From NCBI RefSeq assembly GCF_000346485.2, contig NZ_KQ976354.1, positions 620,001 to 684,000 of the forward strand: a DNA stretch of 64,000 nt. The letters run 5' to 3'. The DNA comes from Scytonema hofmannii PCC 7110 (lineage in GTDB: Bacteria; Cyanobacteriota; Cyanobacteriia; Cyanobacteriales; Nostocaceae). The translations under genes were made by a program, and so were the position numbers. Shown one piece after another: positions 18,547 through 26,231 of this stretch. Within the stretch, counting starts at the first letter, position 1; the number at the start of each line of letters is the position of its first letter. The notes below the pieces were generated by a model, which saw only the letters and a list, made by a program, of their open reading frames with translations, ran no database searches and was not told the DNA's origin.

Positions 18547-18595
18547 TCACTGGTCATTGGTCACTGGTCATTGGTCACTGGTCACTGCTCACTGC
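18547..18595. repeat. Heptanucleotide tandem array (TCACTGG/TCATTGG), 7 units
   Basis: Seven consecutive 7-base units (TCACTGG, TCATTGG and TCACTGC variants) fill the gap between the glycosyltransferase and the FAD oxidoreductase and end exactly at the oxidoreductase stop codon (18596-18598). It is the same family as the longer array at 24199-24303. This is the STRR type known from heterocystous cyanobacteria. Confidence 0.9.
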
Positions 18596-20515
18596 TTACC
18601 AATAAAGACGCAAACCTTGTTTTTTCATCGCTTGTTGCAATTGAGGCATTCGTTGTTGTGGAACAATCTGAGCGGGAGTTAAATCTGGTTGAGTCAATAG
18701 CCAAGCGGCTGTCACTCCAGAAGCAGCACCAATACCCCACTCGCTATGATGAACGCGAGTGACAGCATTAACTATGTGAGTCACGGCTATACTCTTCCCA
18801 CCAATCAGAAGATTATCTATTCGCTGAGGAATCATGCTTTCCAAAGGAATCATAACGGGACGAACCACAAATTCTCTAGCCGGGGCTTTGGCTGCTTCGT
18901 TAGATGGTTCCCAATTACGATAGCGACACCCATGGATATCAATATCATAATGAGTGACAGCAACTACCGTTTTGGAAACATCTCGACCACCCGAAACATC
19001 TGTTCTAATATCTGCCTCGCGCATCATGAACTCATTCTGTCCGTGGGCTTGGCGTCCTAAAATTCTGCGTCCCTCCCGAATATAAGGCATCATACTCAAT
19101 CCTGAAACTGTACCCATGGGAGATTCACCTCCAAAAAGGTAGGTAAGGGGAAAATTAGGTTGAGCTTGAGTTTCTAAAAGCCATTCTGCAAAAAAAAGTG
19201 CATGATTTTCACCTTCCTTAAGTGCTTCTAAAGCCAGCCCTCCCACCCAGTTTTGACGCTGTCCTGAAGCACTAATTTCTTCTTGTGTCAGAATCAAATG
19301 GGGATTCATTAAGTTCCAGTCGTTACCTCGATTCCAGTTCACCATAGTTATGTCCCCACGGACAGGAGTATCAACAAAGGGGTCACTGCGGCGCATACTC
19401 ACAATGCGTCTGTAATTAAAAAAGCTTCGACCTGCAAATATGGGAGTTCCTTTAATGGAGTAATCTTTTCGATGTTCCTCTTTCGATATTCCTGACTCAA
19501 TACGAGATAAGCGATCGCGACTTAAACCGCCATCGTCATGAATAGCAACTGCAAATGTATTGGTAAATGCTTGGGTGCATTGGGGGTTATCTTTAGGGGC
19601 TGCATGAATTTCACCTGTTGTAGCACGAGATTCCGACCCCTGTCGGTGGGGAATATTTGCCCATCCTATGAATTCTCCCGTATCCGTGGCGTCAATAACT
19701 ATCATGCGATCGCCTTTCGGGGCTTGCAATTGTATTGGGACTTTTTCAAATTCTTCATTCTCAAACCAGGAATACCAAGAGGTTAATTCTTGAGAAAGGC
19801 GACCTTTAGGAACATAGTTAGAATTCCGTGGTATCCTTTTAACTGCATAAATTGAGACAATTTGCCGCCCCGTACTGTCAAATTCAGCCCCTTTGAATGC
19901 AATAGAAGTTCCCCAACGACTCCCTGGTGCAAGACTAGACGAAGACTTGAGCAATTGTTCTGCTGCTAATGCGCCTGCTTTGGGAGGAAAACACAACTTA
20001 CCCACCCAACAGCTATTAATATCTTTTACTTTTAGAGGAGAAGATATTTTTGACCATGCAGGTAGTTCTACAGGTTGTTGTGCGATCGACTGCTTGAATT
20101 CAATCCAACTTTTTGAATGATTCTCCTTAGCCCGCATTGCCAATGATTCATCAACCGCCGAGACCCCTTGAGAGCTAATTTGTCCTCCAAGCCAAGGAGT
20201 GAGTTCAATTAAGCAAGTCTTTGCTCCCGACTGCATTGCTTCGGATGCTGCTGCTACTCCTCCTAAAGAACCGCCAATCACAACAACAGAGCATTCCCAG
20301 ACCTCTTTTGCTGTAGGTAGAGGGTTGAGTTGGGGTAAACCATTCGTTCCGACAAGCGGTTTAACTTTTGTCTTTGAGCTAGGCGTCGGATCTAATTTCG
20401 AGTTTGGCAAGAGTAGTGCAAAACGGGTATGCAAATAACCCAAACTGACAACAGCAAGGAAACCCAAAGCTGATATTAGCAGAATGAATGGACTGAGACG
20501 GCGAGGTTGCTTCAC
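18596..20515 (-). CDS. FAD-dependent oxidoreductase, membrane-anchored or exported
   Basis: A 639-aa protein of the FAD_oxidored (PF12831-like) group. An N-terminal hydrophobic segment (SPFILLISALGFLAVVSLGYL) suggests an anchor or signal. The dinucleotide-binding motif follows near residues 75-100: VVVIGGSLGGVAAASEAMQSGAKTCLIE. Then come the family motif WLGGQISSQGVSAVD and a late FAD-contact segment, NLLIGGKSIAVTHIVNAVTRVHHSEWGIGAASG. Some relatives act on plant or microbial metabolites, but the substrate here is unknown. It stands alone, with no operon partner on its strand. Confidence 0.85.
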   Translation of the reverse strand: MKQPRRLSPFILLISALGFLAVVSLGYLHTRFALLLPNSKLDPTPSSKTKVKPLVGTNGLPQLNPLPTAKEVWECSVVVIGGSLGGVAAASEAMQSGAKTCLIELTPWLGGQISSQGVSAVDESLAMRAKENHSKSWIEFKQSIAQQPVELPAWSKISSPLKVKDINSCWVGKLCFPPKAGALAAEQLLKSSSSLAPGSRWGTSIAFKGAEFDSTGRQIVSIYAVKRIPRNSNYVPKGRLSQELTSWYSWFENEEFEKVPIQLQAPKGDRMIVIDATDTGEFIGWANIPHRQGSESRATTGEIHAAPKDNPQCTQAFTNTFAVAIHDDGGLSRDRLSRIESGISKEEHRKDYSIKGTPIFAGRSFFNYRRIVSMRRSDPFVDTPVRGDITMVNWNRGNDWNLMNPHLILTQEEISASGQRQNWVGGLALEALKEGENHALFFAEWLLETQAQPNFPLTYLFGGESPMGTVSGLSMMPYIREGRRILGRQAHGQNEFMMREADIRTDVSGGRDVSKTVVAVTHYDIDIHGCRYRNWEPSNEAAKAPAREFVVRPVMIPLESMIPQRIDNLLIGGKSIAVTHIVNAVTRVHHSEWGIGAASGVTAAWLLTQPDLTPAQIVPQQRMPQLQQAMKKQGLRLYW

Positions 20516-21211
20516 TGAGAATAGGGGAACGGATTTTTATCTTTACAATATACTGCAAGAGAAAAGATCCGTTTCACAAATAATACATAGCAAGCATATG
20601 TAGGTAGGGCTAAAGCCCACCATATTCTGTCAAGGTAGTAAATTGCCCTCACTCTGGAAGAGTGGAGCTACACAAACAACGCCTGACGACCCAGACTGTA
20701 ATTAGTCCGCGTAGGCGGACTTCGTTTGTATAGCCGCGAATTCTATTCGCCAGGTATTTTGACAAAATTGGGATACTCCCTCTCTCTATGCCTAGTAAGG
20801 TTTAAAAGTAATTTATTTAACCGCCGAGACGCAGAGTACGCAGAGGTGAGAGAGCTATTGCTTTTCTGAAGTTTTTACCCACCTTGAAAGGGCTAGCAAT
20901 GCCCACCCTACATTATTATAATATCAAAACAATTGAATCAGTCAGAAAAGGTCAGAAAAAGTCAGAAAAAGTCTTACCTTCATCAATAGTCCCTGTTTGT
21001 TTGCGAAAAGTTCCCCAACCCCAGTGAATCAATATGTGAAAGTAAATTCGCTGACAGGTTCAATCCCCTAGAAGCAAATCATGGCATCTACTAAAAAAAT
21101 ATTTCTTTTTTAAGAAAGTGCCATTTAATGGAAGCCAACTTAATAACAAAATTACGGCTTCAACATCATTGTTTATTCAATAATTATCTGTAATCAAAGG
21201 AGAAAATCATC
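20516..21211. other. Repeat-rich intergenic region
   Basis: About 700 bases without a gene. It contains several interspersed repeat types: a GTAGGCGGACTTCGTTTGTAT block near 20706-20730, a CGCAGAGTACGCAGAGG block near 20830-20846 (related to 25738-25770), and a 10-base tandem GTCAGAAAAR at 20941-20973. The promoter of the peptidoglycan-binding gene must lie in its right end. Confidence 0.55.
20941..20973. repeat. Tandem GTCAGAAAAR, about 3 units
   Basis: Three consecutive 10-base units (GTCAGAAAAG, GTCAGAAAAA, GTCAGAAAAA) followed by GTC. Function unknown. Confidence 0.8.
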
Positions 21212-21448
21212 ATGAGTCAACAACATCCTTCAATCTTAAGTCGCGGTGCTCAAGGTCCAGAAGTTGAACGCTTACAGGGTGAGCTAACTCACCTGGGATA
21301 CGATTTAGGTTCTGCTGGTGTTGATGGTATTTTTGGTGAATACACTGAAAAGGCTGTTATTGCATTTCAAAAAGATAACAACATAACTGTGGATGGCATT
21401 GTTGGACCTGAAACAGGAAAAACTTTGGGTGCTCGTTTAGCAGCATAA
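21212..21448 (+). CDS. Small peptidoglycan-binding-domain protein (PG_binding_1)
   Basis: A 78-aa protein made almost entirely of one PG_binding_1 domain: LSRGAQGPEVERLQGELTHL, then DGIFGEYTEKAVIAFQ and VDGIVGPETGKTL. This three-helix module binds cell-wall peptidoglycan and is usually attached to hydrolases. Here it is free-standing with no visible signal peptide. A strong Shine-Dalgarno (AAAGGAGAAAATC) precedes the ATG. A clear terminator follows at 21477-21519, so this is a monocistronic unit. It could be an adaptor or a phage- or export-related binding protein. Confidence 0.9.
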   Translation: MSQQHPSILSRGAQGPEVERLQGELTHLGYDLGSAGVDGIFGEYTEKAVIAFQKDNNITVDGIVGPETGKTLGARLAA

Positions 21449-21476
21449 TTCAAAAGTTGTTTAGTAACTGCTAACT

Positions 21477-21519
21477 AAAATGTAGAGAAGTTTTATACAA
21501 ACTCTCTACATTTTTTTAT
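21477..21519 (+). terminator. Rho-independent terminator
   Basis: AATGTAGAGAAGTTT pairs with AAACT-CTCTACATT around a short loop and is followed by TTTTTTT. It lies 29 bases after the stop of the peptidoglycan-binding protein gene. Confidence 0.85.
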
Positions 21520-21595
21520 CTTGGAAATTTTCGCTTACGCGCCAATTTCCCGAAACAACGTAACCCTAAAGGTTACACAGATCAACTGTAAGCAA

Positions 21596-21964
21596 TCAGT
21601 TATGAAAGCGATAATCAATAGTTAATTCACCAGATTTGACATCAATTGGGCTGTACCGAATAACTGCTGTATTAGAATACCAGTCATTATCCCATTTGAA
21701 ATTTATACTGTTGTGTGCTTTCTCGGATTTATAGAGTTTGCCATCAACTATTAAACCAATATTTGCCGTACCATCAAGCTTGCCAGTTCCTCGAATACTG
21801 ATGGAATGAATATTACCTTGAGAGGACGCTTTGCTAATATTTATATTCTCTAGTTTCCGAACATCTTTAATCCGAACTGTTTGGTAAGGTACAGAACATG
21901 AAGTTAGCAAATAGAGTAAAGCGATCGCATAATTTAGGCAAAGACTTTTTTTCACACTTACCAC
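21596..21964 (-). CDS. Hypothetical lipoprotein
   Basis: A 122-aa protein with a signal sequence (KKSLCLNYAIALLYLLTSC) ending in a lipobox-like LLTSC at about residues 20-24, so probably a lipid-anchored envelope protein. The mature part is beta-rich (SISIRGTGKLDGTANIGLIV, then VIRYSPIDVKSGELTIDYRF). I do not recognise the family. The upstream region to 22062 holds a hairpin repeat (22007-22039), shared as flank with the EF-G gene, which is on the same strand. Confidence 0.65.
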   Translation of the reverse strand: MVSVKKSLCLNYAIALLYLLTSCSVPYQTVRIKDVRKLENINISKASSQGNIHSISIRGTGKLDGTANIGLIVDGKLYKSEKAHNSINFKWDNDWYSNTAVIRYSPIDVKSGELTIDYRFHN

Positions 21965-22006
21965 TACAAATCTCCTATAGCAGTTCTAAATAATTTGTGA
22001 GAAACT

Positions 22007-22039
22007 AGATCCCCGACTTCTCAAAGAAGTCGGGGATCT
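22007..22039. repeat. 33-bp perfect palindrome AGATCCCCGACTTC..., copy 1
   Basis: The arms AGATCCCCGACTTCT and AGAAGTCGGGGATCT flank a 3-base loop. Identical at 25646-25678, with a sequence-diverged but same-shape copy at 62548-62580. It lies 24 bases after the stop of the EF-G gene and could act as its terminator. Confidence 0.9.
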
Positions 22040-22062
22040 GATGGCGCGTCTCTACATTAAAT

Positions 22063-24108
22063 TTACATTTGACGACGATAGCAGGCAAACTCCATTGAAA
22101 AAGTTGCCATACCAGAAGTTAGCGATCGCAAGGCTGTAGAATAGCCAAACATTTTCTCCAAGGGAACTTCAGCCCGAATCACCGAGTCGCCTTGCATGGT
22201 TTCAGAACCCAACAGCAAACCACGCCGGGATGAAAGATCGCCCTGGACTCTTCCCACAAATTCGTTGGGTGTTTCCACCTCTACAAGCATAATGGGTTCG
22301 AGCATAGCAGGCTTTGCTCGGGCGAATGCTTGCTCAAACGCTTTATACGCCGCCGAACGGAACGCCAATTCCGAAGAATCAACAGAGTGATAGGAACCTC
22401 CTTCCAAAACCACTTTTACCCCAGTTACGGGATAACCTTCCAACAATCCCGATAGCATCGCTTCTTTGAAACCTTTTTCACAAGCAGTAATGTATTCTTT
22501 GGGAATTGCACCACCCACAACCCTGTTTTCAAACACAAACGGTTCGTCTGAAGGTTCAATTCTCCCAGTGACATGAGCAAATTGACCCGAACCGCCTGAT
22601 TGTTTTTTGAGTCGGTAGTCGAAACTCGCTCGTTGCAAGATGGTTTCGCGGTAAGCTACCGCAGGTTGTCCCACGTAGACTTCAGCATTGTATTCCCGCT
22701 TGATGCGCTCAACATAGATTTCTAAGTGCAGTTCTCCCATCCCAGAAATGAGAGTGTTATTTGATTCTGGATCTACGCTGACCCGAAATGTGGGGTCTTC
22801 CCGTTGGAAACGGTGCAGTGCTTTTGCAAGACGATCTGTATCTTCTTGTTTCTTAGGACTAATCGCCAGAGTAATAACTGCTTCTGGAACAAACATCCCT
22901 TCCAAAGAAATTGGCATTTCTTCAGAACACAAAGTATCTCCAGAAGCACAATCAACACCTAAGAGGGCAACAATATCGCCAGCGACAGCAACTTTAACGT
23001 CTTCTCGTTTGTTAGCGTGCATCCTAACCATTCGACCAATTTGCACTCGCTTGTCTGTTCGCGGATTGTAAACAATATCACCAGGTTTTAAAGTTCCTGA
23101 GTAAATGCGAGTGTAGGTTAATTGTCCGAAAGACTCTACTGTTAGCTTGAATGCTAGGGCGACTAAGGGGGAATAGGGAGTGGGGAGTAGTGAGTAGGGA
23201 GTATGAGACGACGCTAACGCCTTCACGCCCCTATCTACAGGAGAAGGAAGGTAAAGGGCGATCGCATCCAGCAAGTTTTGCACTCCTTTGTTTTTGAAGG
23301 CAGAACCTAGTAGCACTGGGACTAGTTCCAGTCTCAGGGTTGCTTGTCGAATCGTTTCCCAAATCAGTTCTTTAGGAACTTCTTCACCTTCTAGTAGCAT
23401 CGTTGTCATTGGTTCTGAGAACAATGACAAAGCATCTAGCATTTTTTCCCTTGCCTGTTGTGCTTTATCTTTAAGAGTGGCAGGAATGGGATTTTTTACC
23501 CAATTCTCCCCATTTTCGCCCTCATAGTAATTTGCCGTCATTTCCACTAAATCAATGACTCCCTGAAATTGGTCTTCGCTACCAATTGGGTACTGAAGTA
23601 ACACCGCATTCAGCGCAAGTCGATCGCTCTTAGCGCAAGCTGTACCCAGCTTATCGCACATTGCTTGCACGACACGGAAAGGATTTGCACCCGCCCTATC
23701 CATTTTGTTAATGAATGCCAAACGCGGAACCCGATATCGCTTAATTTGACGGTCTACTGTAATCGACTGTGACTGCACGCCTGCTACAGCACAAAGCACC
23801 ATCACAGCCCCATCCAACACCCGCAAAGCACGCTCGACTTCTATCGTAAAATCCACGTGTCCCGGCGTATCAATAAGATTTATTTGAGTTTCTTGCCACT
23901 GACAAGTGGTAGCAGCTGAGGCGATCGTAATTCCATGTTCTTTTTCTAACTCCATGAAATCCATAGTGGCACCCTTGCCACCTCCACGCACTTCCTCAAT
24001 ATTATGGATTCTGCCCGTGTAAAATAGAATTCGCTCCGACAATGTGGTTTTACCAGAATCTATGTGGGCAGATATACCAATATTGCGGATGCGTTCTCGA
24101 GGTTTCAT
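22063..24108 (-). CDS. fusA: Elongation factor G paralogue (EF-G1/spdEFG1-like) with repeat-derived insertions
   Basis: A 681-aa translational GTPase with all five EF-G domains. G1 is AHIDSGKT near residues 14-21, G3 is DTPGH and G4 is NKMD. The Ser in AHIDSGKT (usual bacterial EF-G has Ala), together with GGVMD/VRGG and [22 protein letters not shown], resembles mitochondrial EF-G1 and spdEFG1 types rather than the str-operon EF-G. It stands alone without rpsL, rpsG or tuf. Two parts look foreign: residues 151-162 ([12 protein letters not shown]) come from a dispersed 36-bp element, and residues about 299-316 ([16 protein letters not shown]) come from heptamer-like DNA in the linker before domain II. 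The frame stays open, so the protein may still be made. Confidence 0.9.
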   Translation of the reverse strand: MKPRERIRNIGISAHIDSGKTTLSERILFYTGRIHNIEEVRGGGKGATMDFMELEKEHGITIASAATTCQWQETQINLIDTPGHVDFTIEVERALRVLDGAVMVLCAVAGVQSQSITVDRQIKRYRVPRLAFINKMDRAGANPFRVVQAMCDKLGTACAKSDRLALNAVLLQYPIGSEDQFQGVIDLVEMTANYYEGENGENWVKNPIPATLKDKAQQAREKMLDALSLFSEPMTTMLLEGEEVPKELIWETIRQATLRLELVPVLLGSAFKNKGVQNLLDAIALYLPSPVDRGVKALASSHTPYSLLPTPYSPLVALAFKLTVESFGQLTYTRIYSGTLKPGDIVYNPRTDKRVQIGRMVRMHANKREDVKVAVAGDIVALLGVDCASGDTLCSEEMPISLEGMFVPEAVITLAISPKKQEDTDRLAKALHRFQREDPTFRVSVDPESNNTLISGMGELHLEIYVERIKREYNAEVYVGQPAVAYRETILQRASFDYRLKKQSGGSGQFAHVTGRIEPSDEPFVFENRVVGGAIPKEYITACEKGFKEAMLSGLLEGYPVTGVKVVLEGGSYHSVDSSELAFRSAAYKAFEQAFARAKPAMLEPIMLVEVETPNEFVGRVQGDLSSRRGLLLGSETMQGDSVIRAEVPLEKMFGYSTALRSLTSGMATFSMEFACYRRQM
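23160..23215. repeat. Heptamer-like (GGGAGTA/GGGGAGT) tract inside the EF-G gene
   Basis: Degenerate copies of GGGAGTG/GGGAGTA/GTGAGTA follow one another in frame with the EF-G gene. They encode a Ser/Pro/Tyr-rich stretch between the G domain and domain II. Confidence 0.7.
23623..23658. repeat. 36-bp dispersed element in the EF-G gene
   Basis: 33 of 36 bases match 48797-48832 inside the SNF2 helicase gene. Both copies are in the same orientation and reading frame and encode D-K-x-GTACAKSD. Confidence 0.85.
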
Positions 24109-24198
24109 CGACTTCCTTTTTGATAAATGGACAAATAGCTACTGTCTCAACAGCAACTATAATTTTTATGTTACATAAATACTACAAAAATGTAAAGA

Positions 24199-24303
24199 GT
24201 CACTGGTCACTGGTCACTGGTCACTGGTCACTGGTCACTGGTCACTGGTCACTGGTCACTGGTCACTGGCTACTGGTCACTGGTCACTGGTCACTGGTCA
24301 CTG
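24199..24303. repeat. Heptanucleotide tandem array GTCACTG, 15 units
   Basis: Fifteen consecutive 7-base units, fourteen exact GTCACTG and one GCTACTG (unit 11). It lies between the EF-G gene and the protease gene. It is a STRR-type array, and copy number is likely to vary between strains. Confidence 0.95.
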
Positions 24304-24368
24304 TTTATTTCTCTGCTCGTCTGGGTAAATTAGTTATAGGCAGGTTTTTTGAGGATTGGGAGAATTGG

Positions 24369-24908
24369 ATGAAAAGGGTTTCATGTCGGTGGATAAGAAC
24401 TATTGCATTAGTCTCCACGTTGGTGTTGTTGGCATCCTCAGAAAGAATAACTGCTCAAGACATGGGAGCCTGTTACATGGTAACGACTTCTGGTAGAGCT
24501 ATAAGTTTGGGAAAATTATGTGGTGTTACACCATCAGATAAGGGAGTTTTTCGGATTCCTATCAAACGCCGTATGGGAAAAACGCCAATTGTGGACGTTA
24601 CATTCAATGGGAATAAAACTTTTGAAATGATTGTGGATACAGGTGCTAGCATAACTCTGATCACCTCAAGCATGGCAAATACTCTAAAACTTAAGCCTAC
24701 GGGTAGTATGCAAGCAGAAATTGCTGATGGTAGCCATGTCAAATTTTCTGTGAGTCAAGTGAACTCCATTGCTGTTGGTGGAGCTGTGGTGAATAATGTT
24801 GAAGTTGCGATCGCGCCAAAAGCAGGTATTGGACTTTTAGGTCATAATTTCTTCGATAACTACGATGTCAAAATTTTAGGAAACGTTATCGAATTTTCTC
24901 GGCGTTAA
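24369..24908 (+). CDS. Retropepsin-like aspartic protease (clan AA), exported
   Basis: A 179-aa protein. A signal-like segment (WIRTIALVSTLVLLASSERITA) leads into a single retroviral-type aspartyl protease domain with the catalytic motif IVDTGASITLI, the flap region GSMQAEIADGSHVKF, and the second hydrophobic motif GIGLLGHNFFDNYDVKI. Such single-lobe proteases act as homodimers. The open frame extends upstream through the heptamer array to 24042, but that part is repeat-coded, so the ATG at 24369 (MKRVSCRWIR) is chosen. Substrate unknown. A similar TIGR02281 group is found as predicted secreted or membrane proteases in many bacteria. Confidence 0.85.
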   Translation: MKRVSCRWIRTIALVSTLVLLASSERITAQDMGACYMVTTSGRAISLGKLCGVTPSDKGVFRIPIKRRMGKTPIVDVTFNGNKTFEMIVDTGASITLITSSMANTLKLKPTGSMQAEIADGSHVKFSVSQVNSIAVGGAVVNNVEVAIAPKAGIGLLGHNFFDNYDVKILGNVIEFSRR

Positions 24909-25059
24909 CAGTGCTGGGTAATATTTAACTGCTGGAGGAAAATCTGACTGTCAAATTCTTAGAATTGAGACATTAAGAATTTAAGTAATCTCCTTAGACT
25001 GTCAATTTATAACGTTATGTTAAGAGACAGACCTTCTATGTTGTGTATGGAAGGCTGCT

Positions 25060-25635
25060 GTGTCTATTAGTCATAATTGCAGACTCGTGCAAAGTCATTC
25101 CAACCCAAAACCTAACCCTAACACCAAAGTGCATCGCGATCGCGGGTTGCAAAGGGTGCTTCAGCGCCTAATAAGAACAATGGAGCGAGACACGTTAGTG
25201 ATACAAACCACAAACCGTCTTCGAGAATCGCTTCAAGTCGATCGCGTGGCTTTATATTACTTTTACCATCAGTGGCATGGACAAGTGACTTTTGAAGCTA
25301 TAAGTTCTGAAGAATTTTCTATTCTTGGTTCCACAGGACCTGATGAGTGTTTTAATAGTGAGTATGCTGCTTTGTATTTGGCGGGACGGATCAGAGCCAT
25401 CCCTGATATTGAATCAGAATCAATTGCCACTTGTCACCGAGATTTTCTTCGTAGTTTGCGGGTTCGTGCCAACCTGGTTGCACCAGTGTTAACCTCAAAA
25501 GGATTGTGGGGACTGTTAGTAGCGCATCACTGTCAAGCGCCGCGTCAATGGTCACCATCAGATATTGTTTTGATACAAGCACAGGCAAAAGTTTTAGCAA
25601 CAGCGCCTTGTATTTGTAACGAACTGCAAACATAA
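25060..25635 (+). CDS. Stand-alone GAF domain protein of the cyanobacteriochrome type
   Basis: A 191-aa protein with a single GAF domain (about 35-185) closely resembling cyanobacteriochrome (CBCR) photosensor domains: LQVDRVALYYF, ECFNSEYAALYLAGRIRAIPDI and RVRANLVAPVLTSKGLWGLLVAHHC. The canonical bilin-attachment Cys-His pair is present at 125-126 (ATCHRDFL), at the spacing before RVRANLV seen in CBCRs. No kinase, GGDEF or methyl-accepting domain follows. It may be a bilin-binding light sensor acting through a partner, or a non-pigmented relative. The start is a GTG at 25060. Confidence 0.8.
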   Translation: MSISHNCRLVQSHSNPKPNPNTKVHRDRGLQRVLQRLIRTMERDTLVIQTTNRLRESLQVDRVALYYFYHQWHGQVTFEAISSEEFSILGSTGPDECFNSEYAALYLAGRIRAIPDIESESIATCHRDFLRSLRVRANLVAPVLTSKGLWGLLVAHHCQAPRQWSPSDIVLIQAQAKVLATAPCICNELQT

Positions 25636-25645
25636 ATCCGCAAAT

Positions 25646-25678
25646 AGATCCCCGACTTCTCAAAGAAGTCGGGGATCT
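25646..25678. repeat. 33-bp perfect palindrome AGATCCCCGACTTC..., copy 2
   Basis: Identical to 22007-22039. It lies 11 bases after the stop of the GAF gene, again in a terminator-like position, but without a T-tract. Confidence 0.9.
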
Positions 25679-25898
25679 TGCAGCCCTAACACTAGTTACT
25701 CACCCGTTGCAATCTGCCAGACTCTTCTCTCTCTTACTCTGCGCTCTGGTGCGCCCTCTGCGGTTTAATATGCAAATTAGATATGGAACAGCTTATCAAG
25801 CTTTGCAATAGGAAGAAACCTGGTTTTTATGATTTCTGCACCAATCCGCTAGCTCATACGTATGCACGATCCAGAAAACGGCGGTTCCGTACTAAAAG

Positions 25899-26129
25899 TT
25901 AACTTTCAAGTTTGTCTCTCAGTGACGGCGTTAAAATCATTAATCCTCTGACTACTTCTTCAGGGGTTGCTGTACCATCAGTAACACGCTTGACAATTTC
26001 CATCACCTCTAACGCTAAATTCTCCGGAATTCCCCGCAGGACAAGCCGCTTCAATTCTAAAACGTCGATGCCTGTTTCTAATCCTGCGAGATACTCTTCT
26101 ACACTTACTCCTAAGTCTTCAATCTCCAT
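25899..26129 (-). CDS. Small hypothetical acidic protein
   Basis: A 76-aa helical protein (MEIEDLGVSVEEYLAGLETG, then LKRLVLRGIPENLALEVMEI) that I do not recognise. The sequence is ordered and protein-like, with alternating hydrophobic and acidic residues, and the frame starts with ATG. It lies just downstream of the big helicase gene on the same strand, with a 103-base gap. A role linked to the helicase is possible but not shown. Confidence 0.5.
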   Translation of the reverse strand: MEIEDLGVSVEEYLAGLETGIDVLELKRLVLRGIPENLALEVMEIVKRVTDGTATPEEVVRGLMILTPSLRDKLES

Positions 26130-26231
26130 TTTCCTAGAATCTTATTTAATGAAAATACTTGGTGATAATTATATCTTGATGTTGCTACGATTTTTATTTG
26201 ACTTCAAACTCTAACTTGGAAGTGTAGAAAG

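Noticed and set aside
21040-21080. GGTTCAATCCC resembling a tRNA T-loop
   Set aside because: The flanking bases do not pair into a T-stem and no acceptor or anticodon stem fits; not a tRNA.
24199-24303. Regularly repeated sequence resembling a CRISPR array
   Set aside because: The units are 7 bases in direct tandem with no spacers; it is an STRR array, and no cas genes are nearby.
24042-24368. Extended N-terminus of the protease through the heptamer array
   Set aside because: The translation here is repeat-coded (LVTGHWS repeats); the signal-peptide start at 24369 is far more plausible.
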